Assembly: GCF_006715085.1 (NCBI RefSeq)
Contig: NZ_VFMM01000003.1
Coordinates: 124,001-188,000 of the forward strand
Length of the DNA: 64,000 nucleotides
Origin: Kribbella jejuensis
GTDB lineage: Bacteria; Actinomycetota; Actinomycetes; Propionibacteriales; Kribbellaceae
Direction of reading: 5' to 3'
The position numbers were made by a program, and so were the translations under genes. This document shows, one piece after another, positions 1-7,740 of the stretch. Below the pieces are notes generated by a model. The model had not been told where the DNA came from, made no database searches, and was given only the letters and a program-made list of their open reading frames with translations. Numbering within the stretch: position 1 is the first letter of the stretch; each line of letters starts with the position of its first letter.

Positions 1-52
1 TAGCGAGGTGGAAGCGAGGGATGGGGGAGTCGAGAATTGTCATACCGGCAAT

Positions 53-874
53 TCAAGCAGTCGTCTCGTGGCGTTGTTCGATCTCGACGTGCGGCCGGGA
101 CTGCCACAGCGCCCACTCGGCGCTGACATCTCCCGCCGTGCGCAACAGCAACGGCAGATGGTCGTGGAGCAGCGTGTCGACCGTGGTTTCCGCGGCGTGG
201 ACCGTCACGTTCATCGCGGCGCGGACGGTCCCGTTGCCGTCGCGTACCGGTGCTGCGACCGAGCGGACGCCGGGCGCGAGCTCCTCGTCCGCGAGCGCCC
301 ATCCACGCGCCCGGATCTCGGTCAGCTCGTCGCGCAGTTGGTCCGCGCTGCGGCCGATGTACGGCGGGAGGCCGGCGCGGCTCGGTTGCGCCAGTACGTC
401 GGCCAGTTCGTCCGGGGCGAGCGCAGCGAGCAGTACCTTGCCCTGCGACGTCTGCGCCGCCGGGAAGCGGGTGCCGATGTCGACGCGGAGCGCGATCAGC
501 TTGGGCACCGACACGCGGGCGACGTACACGATGTCCGAACCGTCGAGCTGCGCCATCGACGACGACTCGCCGGTCCGCGCGACCAGGGACTCCAGGTGCG
601 GTTTGGCGATGTCCCACAGGCCGAGCGAACCGACGTAGGCCATCCCGAGCGTGAGCACCTTCGGCGTCAGCTGGAACGAGCCGCCGGTGGTGCGGACGAA
701 GCCGAGCTCCTCCAGCGTCAGCAGCAGTCGGCGCGCGGTCGGCCGGGCGAGGCCGGCCGCGGTCGCGACCTCGGACAGCGACATCGTGCGGTGGTCGGCG
801 TCGAAGCAGGCGAGCACGTCCAGCCCGCGAGCCAGCGACTCGACGAAATCCGGACCCGCGCCACGGCCTGCCAT
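53..874 (-). CDS. IclR-family transcriptional regulator
   Basis: The 273-residue protein has an N-terminal winged helix-turn-helix (about residues 12-75, with LSEVATAAGLARPTARRLL as the HTH) and a C-terminal IclR effector domain (about 90-265). Overall it resembles the PcaR/PobR branch that controls aromatic acid catabolism. It lies 38 bp downstream of the amidohydrolase on the same strand, so the two are probably co-transcribed. The divergent plus-strand operon encodes a LigAB-type ring-cleavage dioxygenase, which fits the PcaR-like assignment. The palindromes at 2545-2705 are its most likely binding sites. Family is clear; effector and targets are inference. Confidence 0.9.
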   Translation of the reverse strand: MAGRGAGPDFVESLARGLDVLACFDADHRTMSLSEVATAAGLARPTARRLLLTLEELGFVRTTGGSFQLTPKVLTLGMAYVGSLGLWDIAKPHLESLVARTGESSSMAQLDGSDIVYVARVSVPKLIALRVDIGTRFPAAQTSQGKVLLAALAPDELADVLAQPSRAGLPPYIGRSADQLRDELTEIRARGWALADEELAPGVRSVAAPVRDGNGTVRAAMNVTVHAAETTVDTLLHDHLPLLLRTAGDVSAEWALWQSRPHVEIEQRHETTA

Positions 875-912
875 CTGTCCTCCTGTCGTTGCCTACTGCT
901 CACTAGGTTTCA

Positions 913-2526
913 CTACGGTGCACCGAAGATGGTGCCACGTGCCTCCCGGGTCGAGTCGGACTTGTAGTCCGTGTACTGATACGGGTTGTCCAGCACCTCA
1001 CCCTTCGGCAGCTCCGGGTTCATCCCGCTCTTCCACGCGTCCTCGCCGAGCGTGGACCGCAGGTACTCGACGGTCGCCTCGACCTCCCGTCGTACGGCGG
1101 CCAGGTCGCAACCGACCAGCTGGTGGTCCTGTTTCACGATCCGGCCGTCGACGATCACCGTGTGGACGTCCCCGCGCTGCGCCTGGAACGCGACCTGCCC
1201 GTACGGGTTGATCAACGGGAACGACACCGGCGACGCGTCGTTCTTGATCAGGATCACGTCGGCGGTCTTGCCCGGTTCGAGGCTGCCGAGGTCGTCGCGG
1301 CCGAGCGCCCTCGCGCCGCCGCGGGTCGCCCAGTCGACGACGTGCTCGGCGCGCAGATGGCTGTGCGTCACGGTGGCGCCCTTCATGTGCGCCTCAAGGT
1401 GTTCGCGGGCGCGGTCGGCGCCGAGCGTCGCCCGCATCGCGCTGAACAGGTCGCCGCTCCACCAGACGCTGGTGTCCATCGACAGCGACACCGGGATGTG
1501 GTGCCGCCGGACCTGCCAGGTCGGCGGGTAGCCCTGGCCGGCGCTCTGCTCGGACTCTGTGGAGACCGAGATCGAGCCGCCGGTCGCGGCGATCCGCTGG
1601 TACGAGTCGGTGGTCAGGGTGGCGGAGTGTACGTAGATGTTCTTCGGCGTCATGAAGTCGTTCTCGTGCATCAGCTTGATGCCGTTGTCGTTGGTCGCGC
1701 CCCACACGCCGGCGTGGGTGGTGACGGCGAGGTCGAGCTCGCGGGCGACCTCGAACGCGGCGCGCTCCGGGAACGCCGGGTCGCCGGTGACGTCGAACGC
1801 GAGTTGCAGACCGATGTCGTCGGCGTCCTTGAGGCGTTCGAGGAAGGCGCGGACGGACGGGTCCGCGGTCCACTCCCACGGGCCGGCCTGGATGTTGCCG
1901 TAGGCAAGCACGAACCGGCCGGGTACGGCGCGGAGCGCGTCCACGGCGGCCTCGGCATGGTCCACGCTCTGCAGGCCGTGCGACCAGTCGACCGTGGTGG
2001 TCACCCCGGCCTCGAGCGACTCCCACGCTGACGTGAGGTTGCCGGCACGGATGTCCTCGGGGCGGAACGCCTTGCCGTGCTCGAGGTAATACCAGACGAA
2101 GTACTGCGTGAGCGTCCAGTCGGCGCCGTACGCGCGCATCGCCGTCTGCCACATGTGCCGATGGGTGTCGATCATCCCCGGCATCACAATCCCACCGGCC
2201 GCGTCGATGCTGTACGTCCCCTCGGGCACGTCGAGCTTCTGCCCAACCCCGGCAATCCGACCGCCAACAACCAAAACGTCGGCATCGTGCAGCACGGTAT
2301 GCCGATCATCCATCGTGAGCACAGTCCCGCCCCGCAACACCACAGCCCGCCCACCCACCGCTGACCCCCCGCCCCACCCCGCCGCACCCTCGGCCTGCCC
2401 GGACGGGGTGCTGCCGCCCGCCGCGCCCCGAGCGTGCCCGGACGGGGTGCCGCCGGCCGCACCTTCCGCCTGCTCCGGCGTAGCGGCGGCGCCGGCTGCC
2501 TGACTCGGGGTTTCGTTCGTTGTCAT
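913..2526 (-). CDS. Amidohydrolase, hydroxyatrazine/8-oxoguanine deaminase-like
   Basis: This is a metal-dependent hydrolase of the amidohydrolase superfamily, about 537 residues. Counting from the chosen start, the metal and catalytic ligands are all visible: HRH at 122-124, His271, His300 and Asp351. The fold type is the cytosine-deaminase/TrzN/AtzB-like group that removes amino or other groups from N-heterocycles; the substrate is not predictable. The start ATG at 2526 is preferred over the one at 2541 because GGAGGGG (2530-2536) is its Shine-Dalgarno sequence. Residues about 10-60 are a Gly/Ala/Ser/Pro-rich stretch of imperfect 13-residue repeats not normal for the family. A start downstream, just before the metal-binding barrel, cannot be excluded. 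Confidence 0.85.
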   Translation of the reverse strand: MTTNETPSQAAGAAATPEQAEGAAGGTPSGHARGAAGGSTPSGQAEGAAGWGGGSAVGGRAVVLRGGTVLTMDDRHTVLHDADVLVVGGRIAGVGQKLDVPEGTYSIDAAGGIVMPGMIDTHRHMWQTAMRAYGADWTLTQYFVWYYLEHGKAFRPEDIRAGNLTSAWESLEAGVTTTVDWSHGLQSVDHAEAAVDALRAVPGRFVLAYGNIQAGPWEWTADPSVRAFLERLKDADDIGLQLAFDVTGDPAFPERAAFEVARELDLAVTTHAGVWGATNDNGIKLMHENDFMTPKNIYVHSATLTTDSYQRIAATGGSISVSTESEQSAGQGYPPTWQVRRHHIPVSLSMDTSVWWSGDLFSAMRATLGADRAREHLEAHMKGATVTHSHLRAEHVVDWATRGGARALGRDDLGSLEPGKTADVILIKNDASPVSFPLINPYGQVAFQAQRGDVHTVIVDGRIVKQDHQLVGCDLAAVRREVEATVEYLRSTLGEDAWKSGMNPELPKGEVLDNPYQYTDYKSDSTREARGTIFGAP

Positions 2527-2544
2527 GATCCCCTCCAGCATTTT

Positions 2545-2705
2545 CGGACATGCGTCCGTATCACGGTCGACGGGGCGCTGAGGCTCACTGTGTGCTGGCT
2601 GTCCGGCGCTGTCAAGGGTTCGCGATGAGCGGTTGACAGGCCGGATTCAGCGGCTGAGACTGAGGCGGTCGAAGACTGCGGACAGTTGTCCGCGAATGTT
2701 CGCGG
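2545..2705. promoter_or_regulatory. Divergent regulatory region with three inverted repeats, probable IclR operators
   Basis: The space between the amidohydrolase and the CoA-transferase has CGGAC-N4-GTCCG at 2545-2558 on the amidohydrolase side. On the other side are two overlapping perfect repeats, GCGGACA-GT-TGTCCGC (2678-2693) and CCGCGAA-TG-TTCGCGG (2690-2705). The first and second share the GGAC/GTCC half-site. The last ends 9 bp before the CoA-transferase start and overlaps its Shine-Dalgarno sequence. Assigning them to the nearby IclR protein is inference. Confidence 0.55.
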
Positions 2706-2714
2706 GAGGTTTGG

Positions 2715-3845
2715 GTGACTGGTCCGTTGGCGGGGCTGTTGGTGGCGGACTTCTCGCGGATTCTCGCGGGGCCGTACGCGACCATGTTGCTCGCGGACCT
2801 CGGGGCGGAGGTGATCAAGGTCGAGGCGCCGGCCGGTGACGACACCCGGTCCTGGCAACCGCCGGTCCGGGACGGCGTCTCGACGTACTACCTCGCGGTG
2901 AACCGGAACAAGCGGTCGATCGCGCTCGATCTGAAGGACCCGGCGGATCTGGCGGCGGCACAGGAGCTGGCGCGGCGGGCGGACGTACTGGTGGAGAACT
3001 TCCGGCCGGGTGGGTTGGCGCGCTTCGGCCTCGACTACCCGTCTGTTGCCGAGGGCAACCCGGGGGTTATCTACGCGTCGATCAGCGGATTCGGGTCCGG
3101 GCCGCGGGGTGCCGCGCTGCCCGGGTACGACCTGATCGTGCAGGCGATCTCCGGGTTGATGAGCCTGACCGGCGATCCGGACGCCGAGCCGTTCCGGGCC
3201 GGGATCTCGGTGTTCGACGTGATGGCCGGCCTGCACGCGACGATCGGCGTACTGTCCGCGCTGCACACGCGGGCGGAGAGCGGGCGCGGGCAGCACGTCG
3301 AGGTGAACCTGTTGTCGTCCGCGTTGTCGGGTCTGGTGAACCAGTCCAGCGCGTACGTCGCCGGTGGCGTCGTACCACAGCGGATGGGGAACAGCCATCC
3401 GAGCCTGTTCCCGTACGAGCCGTTGCCGTGCGCCGACGGGGACCTGATCATCACGGCCGGGAACAACGGGCAGTTCCGCAAGCTGGTCGAGGTCCTCGGG
3501 GTGCCGGACCTGGCCGACGATCCGCGCTTCGACCGCAACGAGAAGCGGACGGCGAACCGCGACGAGCTGCGCCCACTCCTGGTCGAGCGGCTCCGCACCC
3601 GCACCCGAATGGATTGGTTCAACGACATCATCGCCGCCGGCGTCCCGTGCGGCCCGATCAACACGGTCGATGCCGGCGTCGCCTTCGCAGAAGACATCGG
3701 CCTGGACCCGGTGGTGACCGTCGACGGCATCCCCACCATCCGCAACCCGATCACCTTCTCCACCACCGCACCGACGTACCGCCTCCCCCCACCATCCCTC
3801 GACGAACACGGCACCGACCTGAGGAAGTGGCTGACAAGTGACTGA
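2715..3845 (+). CDS. CaiB/BaiF family (class III) CoA-transferase
   Basis: A 376-residue class III CoA-transferase, which moves CoA between carboxylic acids through an aspartyl-CoA intermediate. The N-terminal motif (DFSRILAGPYATMLLADLGAE), the VENFRPG motif and the catalytic Asp139 in PGYDLIVQAISGLM are all present, and the length is normal for the family. The GTG start has the Shine-Dalgarno GGGAGGT (2704-2710). It is the first gene of a plus-strand operon, and its stop overlaps the next gene by 8 bp. Its acceptor acid is probably an intermediate of the ring-cleavage route encoded downstream, but this is inferred from context only. Confidence 0.92.
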   Translation: MTGPLAGLLVADFSRILAGPYATMLLADLGAEVIKVEAPAGDDTRSWQPPVRDGVSTYYLAVNRNKRSIALDLKDPADLAAAQELARRADVLVENFRPGGLARFGLDYPSVAEGNPGVIYASISGFGSGPRGAALPGYDLIVQAISGLMSLTGDPDAEPFRAGISVFDVMAGLHATIGVLSALHTRAESGRGQHVEVNLLSSALSGLVNQSSAYVAGGVVPQRMGNSHPSLFPYEPLPCADGDLIITAGNNGQFRKLVEVLGVPDLADDPRFDRNEKRTANRDELRPLLVERLRTRTRMDWFNDIIAAGVPCGPINTVDAGVAFAEDIGLDPVVTVDGIPTIRNPITFSTTAPTYRLPPPSLDEHGTDLRKWLTSD

Positions 3846-4683
3846 CGAACCGACGCCCACCTCACCGCCGTCCGGGCCCGTCGGCTCGCCGACGCCGAAG
3901 CGCGCGGCGGCGGTGCCGAGCTTTCCGACGTCGCTCGGTACGTCGACGGCGGACGAGATCCGGTTGCTCGGGCAGGACCTGACGGCGGACCTGATGGGCA
4001 AGGTCGGGTTCGGTGAGCTGGCCTTCTGGCTGGTGGCGATGCGCCGTCCGACACCGTCCGAAACCCGCGTCTTCGAAGCTGTTCTGGTAGCCCTCGCCGA
4101 CCACGGTTTCACGCCCACCGCGATCGCCGCCCGCCTCACCTACCTGTCTGCGCCCGACTCCCTCCAAGGCGCCCTGGCCGCCGGGCTGCTCGGCGGCGGC
4201 AGCCGCTTCCTAGGCGTAACCGAAGACTGCGGTCAATTCCTGGATGCGGCCTTGGGAGAAGAGCTTCCAACGGATGACGCAGGTTGGGACGCCCTCGCGT
4301 TGCAGATTGTCCAACAGTCCAAAGTGAGCGGGACGTTCATTCCCGGGTTGGGGCATCCGGTGCACAAGGTGCAGGATCCTCGGACGCCTGTGTTGATCGG
4401 CATCGCGAGGGACGAAGGCCTGGAAGGGCCACATCTCAAGCTGTTCCAGGCTATTGGGCGGGTGCACGAGCAGGTGCTCGGGCGGCGGCTTCCTCTGAAC
4501 GGTGCGGGGGTGTGTGGGGCCGCGCTGGCCGACCTCGGGTTGCCGGTGGAGCTGCTGCGGGGCTTCGCCTTGCTGGCGCGTGCCGCCGGCTTGCTGGGGC
4601 AGATTGCCGAGGAGCGGCGGCGGCCTATCGGCATGGATGCCTACCTGACCATCGATCGCAACGCCGAGTACGTCGAACCTTAA
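3838..4683 (+). CDS. Citryl-CoA lyase / citrate-synthase-like protein
   Basis: A 281-residue protein of the citrate synthase superfamily, short like the citryl-CoA lyase module of ATP-citrate lyase. The signature GLGHPVHKVQDPR (171-182) contains the histidine expected in the active site. The segment where citrate synthases have their second catalytic Asp reads LPLNGAGVCG here, so the acid appears to be missing or displaced. The N-terminal 30 residues are Pro/Ser-rich and probably disordered. It overlaps the CoA-transferase gene by 8 bp, so the two are probably translationally coupled and may act in sequence, activating and then cleaving a hydroxy-tricarboxylic acid. The exact substrate is unknown. 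Confidence 0.8.
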   Translation: MTDEPTPTSPPSGPVGSPTPKRAAAVPSFPTSLGTSTADEIRLLGQDLTADLMGKVGFGELAFWLVAMRRPTPSETRVFEAVLVALADHGFTPTAIAARLTYLSAPDSLQGALAAGLLGGGSRFLGVTEDCGQFLDAALGEELPTDDAGWDALALQIVQQSKVSGTFIPGLGHPVHKVQDPRTPVLIGIARDEGLEGPHLKLFQAIGRVHEQVLGRRLPLNGAGVCGAALADLGLPVELLRGFALLARAAGLLGQIAEERRRPIGMDAYLTIDRNAEYVEP

Positions 4684-4693
4684 GGAGCACCAG

Positions 4694-5557
4694 ATGGCCA
4701 CAGTCGCCGCGGTGATCGCCTCCACGCACCATCCGTTCTACTACCGCGCGAGCACCGCGACCGGCGCGGACCGCCCGCCGTTCGCCGACGAGTGGGTCGC
4801 GAAGATCACGGCGTTCCGCGAGACCCTCACCAAGGCGCGCCCGGACATCCTGGTGATGGTCGGCAGCGACCACTTCCACCAGTTGTGGCTGGACAACATG
4901 CCACAGTTCCTGGTCGGCAAAGCGCCGTACTTCGACGCCAACTGGTACAACGAGGAACGCGAGTTCGGCCTCCCGCGGATGCGCCTGGCCGGCGACGAGC
5001 AGCTCGCGGCGCACATCCTCCGCAACGGCCTGGACGCCGGCTTCGATCTTGCCTTCAGCAACGAACTGCGGATCGACCACAGCATCACCTGCCCGATCAT
5101 CACGCTCCGGCCGGACGCGGACCTGCCGATCGTGCCGATCTACACCAACATCTTCGCGCCACCGCTGCCACGGCCGGGGCGGTTCGTCGAGCTGGGCCGG
5201 ACGATCCGCCAGCTGGTCGAGTCGTGGCCGATCGACAAGCGGGTGGCGATCATCGGTACCGGGCACCTGTCGCTGGAGCTCGGCGGCCCGCGGCAGTTCG
5301 GTGCGCACGGGCCGGATCCGGAGTTCGACCGCAAGGCCGTCGACTGGATCGCGAGCGGTGACATCGACGGCTGCCTGTCCGAGGTGACGCTGGACAGCCT
5401 GCACCTGCCCGGCAACGCGACGCACGGGTTCATGGACTTCATGCTGATGATGGGCGTCGCGGGCGCCGGTGCGAAGGCGGATCACGTGGACTCGCTCGAC
5501 CTGTTCCACACCATGGAGGCGTACTTCACCTGGTATCCGAACGGAGCGCCGTCGTGA
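4694..5557 (+). CDS. Class III extradiol ring-cleavage dioxygenase, catalytic (LigB-like) subunit
   Basis: A 287-residue LigB-superfamily protein, Fe(II)-dependent, that opens catecholic rings next to the diol. The iron-ligand pattern is visible: His12-His13 in STHHP and the VGSDHFHQ motif (59-62), with GTGHLSLELGG as the later conserved His segment. The start has a strong AAGGAG ribosome-binding site. The partner LigA-like subunit follows 73 bp later, matching protocatechuate 4,5-dioxygenase and gallate dioxygenase organisation, where the two domains are separate or fused. Protocatechuate, gallate or a related dihydroxybenzoate is the expected substrate class; the sequence alone does not choose between them. 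Confidence 0.88.
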   Translation: MATVAAVIASTHHPFYYRASTATGADRPPFADEWVAKITAFRETLTKARPDILVMVGSDHFHQLWLDNMPQFLVGKAPYFDANWYNEEREFGLPRMRLAGDEQLAAHILRNGLDAGFDLAFSNELRIDHSITCPIITLRPDADLPIVPIYTNIFAPPLPRPGRFVELGRTIRQLVESWPIDKRVAIIGTGHLSLELGGPRQFGAHGPDPEFDRKAVDWIASGDIDGCLSEVTLDSLHLPGNATHGFMDFMLMMGVAGAGAKADHVDSLDLFHTMEAYFTWYPNGAPS

Positions 5558-5630
5558 ACGAGCGAAGCGAGTTCAGCAACCAGCAGAGCAGCATTTGCTC
5601 AGCCGCGCCCGGAGCGAAGCGAGGACGCGG
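5558..5630. repeat. Two copies of a 12-bp mirror repeat between the dioxygenase subunit genes
   Basis: GAGCGAAGCGAG occurs at 5560-5571 and again at 5612-5623 in the 73-bp gap inside an otherwise tight operon. A small inverted repeat, GAGCA-N5-TGCTC, lies between them. Similar GAGCGAAG/GAGCGGAG words appear in the 58.3-58.7 kb array, so this may be a scattered REP-like element. Confidence 0.45.
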
Positions 5631-5990
5631 ATGAGCAAGTACCTGCTGAACAAGTTCCTCTACACGGTCGACCGGGACCCGGAGCTCGTGGAGCGGTACC
5701 GCAATGATCCGGCCGGTACGGTCACGTGGTGGGAGGCGGAGGTCGCCAACCAGCTCCTGAACTGCGCGGTCCCGGAGCGGTCCACGTGGCAGTCGTTCAC
5801 CGACGCGGAGCGCAAGGCGTTGCGGGAACACGATCACGTGGCGCTGTTCGAGCTGGGTGCGCACCCGTTCCTCACGCTGACGTTGTTCATCGCGATGTTC
5901 GAACGCGATCACGGACCCCTCGAGTACCAGAAGGCGTACGGACGCGCGCTGCAGACGCACTCGTTACCCTATCCGGACATCGCTACCTGA
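5631..5990 (+). CDS. LigA-like small subunit of extradiol dioxygenase
   Basis: A 119-residue all-helical protein with the features of the protocatechuate 4,5-dioxygenase alpha subunit: an N-terminal LLNKFLYTVDRD segment, a central W-W-E/LLN region and the AHPFLTLTLF motif. In this family the small subunit caps the active site of the catalytic subunit. The frame is open further upstream, but ATG 5631 with GAGGA just before it gives the expected family start. The upstream in-frame residues come from the mirror-repeat spacer and look non-coding. Confidence 0.85.
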   Translation: MSKYLLNKFLYTVDRDPELVERYRNDPAGTVTWWEAEVANQLLNCAVPERSTWQSFTDAERKALREHDHVALFELGAHPFLTLTLFIAMFERDHGPLEYQKAYGRALQTHSLPYPDIAT

Positions 5991-5999
5991 GGAGGCCGC

Positions 6000-7013
6000 G
6001 TGCGAGCCGCAGTACTGCACACCCACGGTGAACCGCCGACCCATGCGGATCATCCGGATCCGGTCGCGGGTGCGGGTCGCTCGATCGTCCGCGTGACGGC
6101 GGCGCCGATCGTGCCGCTCGATCTGTTGTGCGCTTCCGGTACGTCGTACTTCGGCGCGCCGGCGTTGCCGTACGTACCGGGTGTGCAGGGCGTCGGCGTG
6201 GTGGAAGAGTCCGCGACGGTCGCGCCCGGGACGCGGGTGTTCTTCGCGACGTCGGCCGGCATGGCGCCCGGCGACGGCAGCCTGGCCGAGCGGGCAGCCG
6301 TACCTGACGAGGACTTGGTCGCGCTGCCGACCGAGCGCGACGGGGAGCCGACGGGGGAGTCCGGCGATGCCGGGGTCGCTGATGCAGCTGTCGCGGCGAT
6401 CGGGCTCTCCGGGGTGGCCGGGTGGATGACGTTGACGTGGCGCGCTGGGATGCAGGTGGGGGAGCGGGTGCTGGTGCTCGGTGGCGGCGGCGCGGTCGGG
6501 CAGGTGGCGATCGGGGCCGCCAAGGTACTCGGGGCGTCGCGGGTGGTCGCCGTCGTACGGTCGGACGCCTCGCGGGAGCGGGCGCTGGCAGCGGGAGCCG
6601 ACGAAGTAGTTGCCCTGAGCGACGATGTGGACGAGTTGACGGCCCGGTTGGGCGAACCGGCGTACGATGTGGTGATCGATCCGGTGTTCGGGGTGGCGGC
6701 GACGGCGGCGGCGCGGGTGCTCGCGCCGGGCGGGCGGTTGGTGAATCTCGGTGGATCGTCGGGCGACGAGGCGGTGTTCTCGTCCGCGGTACTGCGGAGC
6801 AAGTCGGCGAGCGTACTGGGCTACACGAACAACGCTCTGACCGCGGCGCAGCGGCACGACGCGTTGACCGCCGTACTCCGGCACGCCGCGGCCGGTGCGA
6901 TCCGGGTCGCCCACGAGACCGTCACGCTCGCCGACGTGCCGGACGCGTGGACCCGGCAATCCACAGGAGCGACTTCCGGTCGGTTGGTCCTCACCTTCCC
7001 AGCAGCTCAGTGA
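6000..7013 (+). CDS. MDR-superfamily (zinc-independent) oxidoreductase, quinone-reductase-like
   Basis: A 337-residue medium-chain dehydrogenase/reductase. The nucleotide-binding motif VLGGGGAVGQVA lies in the middle, and the cysteine/histidine zinc ligands of alcohol dehydrogenases are absent, as in NAD(P)H:quinone reductases. The GTG start is preceded by GGAGG and lies 9 bp after the LigA-like gene, so it is the last gene of the operon. A role in reducing an intermediate of aromatic breakdown is plausible. It converges with the ClpP-like gene and their coding ends overlap by 23 bp. Confidence 0.85.
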   Translation: MRAAVLHTHGEPPTHADHPDPVAGAGRSIVRVTAAPIVPLDLLCASGTSYFGAPALPYVPGVQGVGVVEESATVAPGTRVFFATSAGMAPGDGSLAERAAVPDEDLVALPTERDGEPTGESGDAGVADAAVAAIGLSGVAGWMTLTWRAGMQVGERVLVLGGGGAVGQVAIGAAKVLGASRVVAVVRSDASRERALAAGADEVVALSDDVDELTARLGEPAYDVVIDPVFGVAATAAARVLAPGGRLVNLGGSSGDEAVFSSAVLRSKSASVLGYTNNALTAAQRHDALTAVLRHAAAGAIRVAHETVTLADVPDAWTRQSTGATSGRLVLTFPAAQ

Positions 7014-7662
7014 CGAGGCCGTAGGTCTGCGCTTCCTCGGCGGAGAGCACCCGGCCGCTGGTGAGGTCTTCGGTCACCTCGTCGGCGGTGCGGCCCGTGG
7101 CTTGAGCGATGAGATCGCGGAGCCGCGCGATCTCGCGTTCGTGCTGGGCGGCGAGCGCGGTCAGCTCGTCGGCCGTGCCGTTCGCGGTGAACGGCGGAAC
7201 CGACAGCACGAACATCGCGTGCTGGTGAGCCTGCCGTTGTTCACCGGCGGCGAGCACGGCGACCGCCGGACCACGAACGGTGCCACGGGCAACGACGTGG
7301 ACCGGGCAACCGATCAGGTCGATCGCCGCCGCGACCGAGAGCGCCGCGTCCAGCTCGGACTCCGTCGACGACAGGTGCACCCTGATCGGTTCGTTGCTCT
7401 CAGCATCCAACAGCAGGAGCTGTGCTGCCACATGATTGGCCAGCCCGTCATCCAGCCGGCCGCCGACCAGAATCACCCGCTCCGCCAGCAACCGATCGGC
7501 CAGTTCCCGCTCCACCGTCACCGATGCGGGCTCGTACCAGGTCGGCAGGATCGGCTGGGGCGGATCCGAGGGTTGCGGGCCTCCAGGCTTCGCGGGCTGC
7601 CACGGCCCGGGAACCTCGGGTCGCTGCGGCGGCCAGGTGGCGGTCGGCTTCTCGACGTACAT
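6991..7662 (-). CDS. ClpP-like protein lacking the catalytic triad (pseudoprotease)
   Basis: A 223-residue protein with a Pro-rich N-terminal tail (1-45) and a ClpP/crotonase-fold domain. Landmarks of ClpP remain: VLAAGEQR, and the SAEEAQTYGLVTELL ending near the family's catalytic Asp region. The nucleophile position in the usual GMAASMGA box is Gly131 here (GTVRGPAV), and the histidine of the usual MIHQP box is Ser154 (FVLSVPP). The oxyanion-loop SPGG motif is also lost (LSSTES). It is therefore probably not a peptidase. Actinobacteria encode several ClpP paralogues, and this one may be a structural or regulatory partner. The start has GGAGG 4 nt upstream. Confidence 0.75.
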   Translation of the reverse strand: MYVEKPTATWPPQRPEVPGPWQPAKPGGPQPSDPPQPILPTWYEPASVTVERELADRLLAERVILVGGRLDDGLANHVAAQLLLLDAESNEPIRVHLSSTESELDAALSVAAAIDLIGCPVHVVARGTVRGPAVAVLAAGEQRQAHQHAMFVLSVPPFTANGTADELTALAAQHEREIARLRDLIAQATGRTADEVTEDLTSGRVLSAEEAQTYGLVTELLGR

Positions 7663-7740
7663 GTGTCCTCCTTCGACAGTTCCAGCCTGAAGCAGGTGGA
7701 TGCTGAGGAGAAGGTTGTTCCGCTGTCAGCAGACGGATGG

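Noticed and set aside
5469..5630. N-terminal extension of the LigA-like protein
   Set aside because: The in-frame part overlaps the LigB-like gene and the mirror-repeat spacer; the family start and ribosome-binding site are at 5631.
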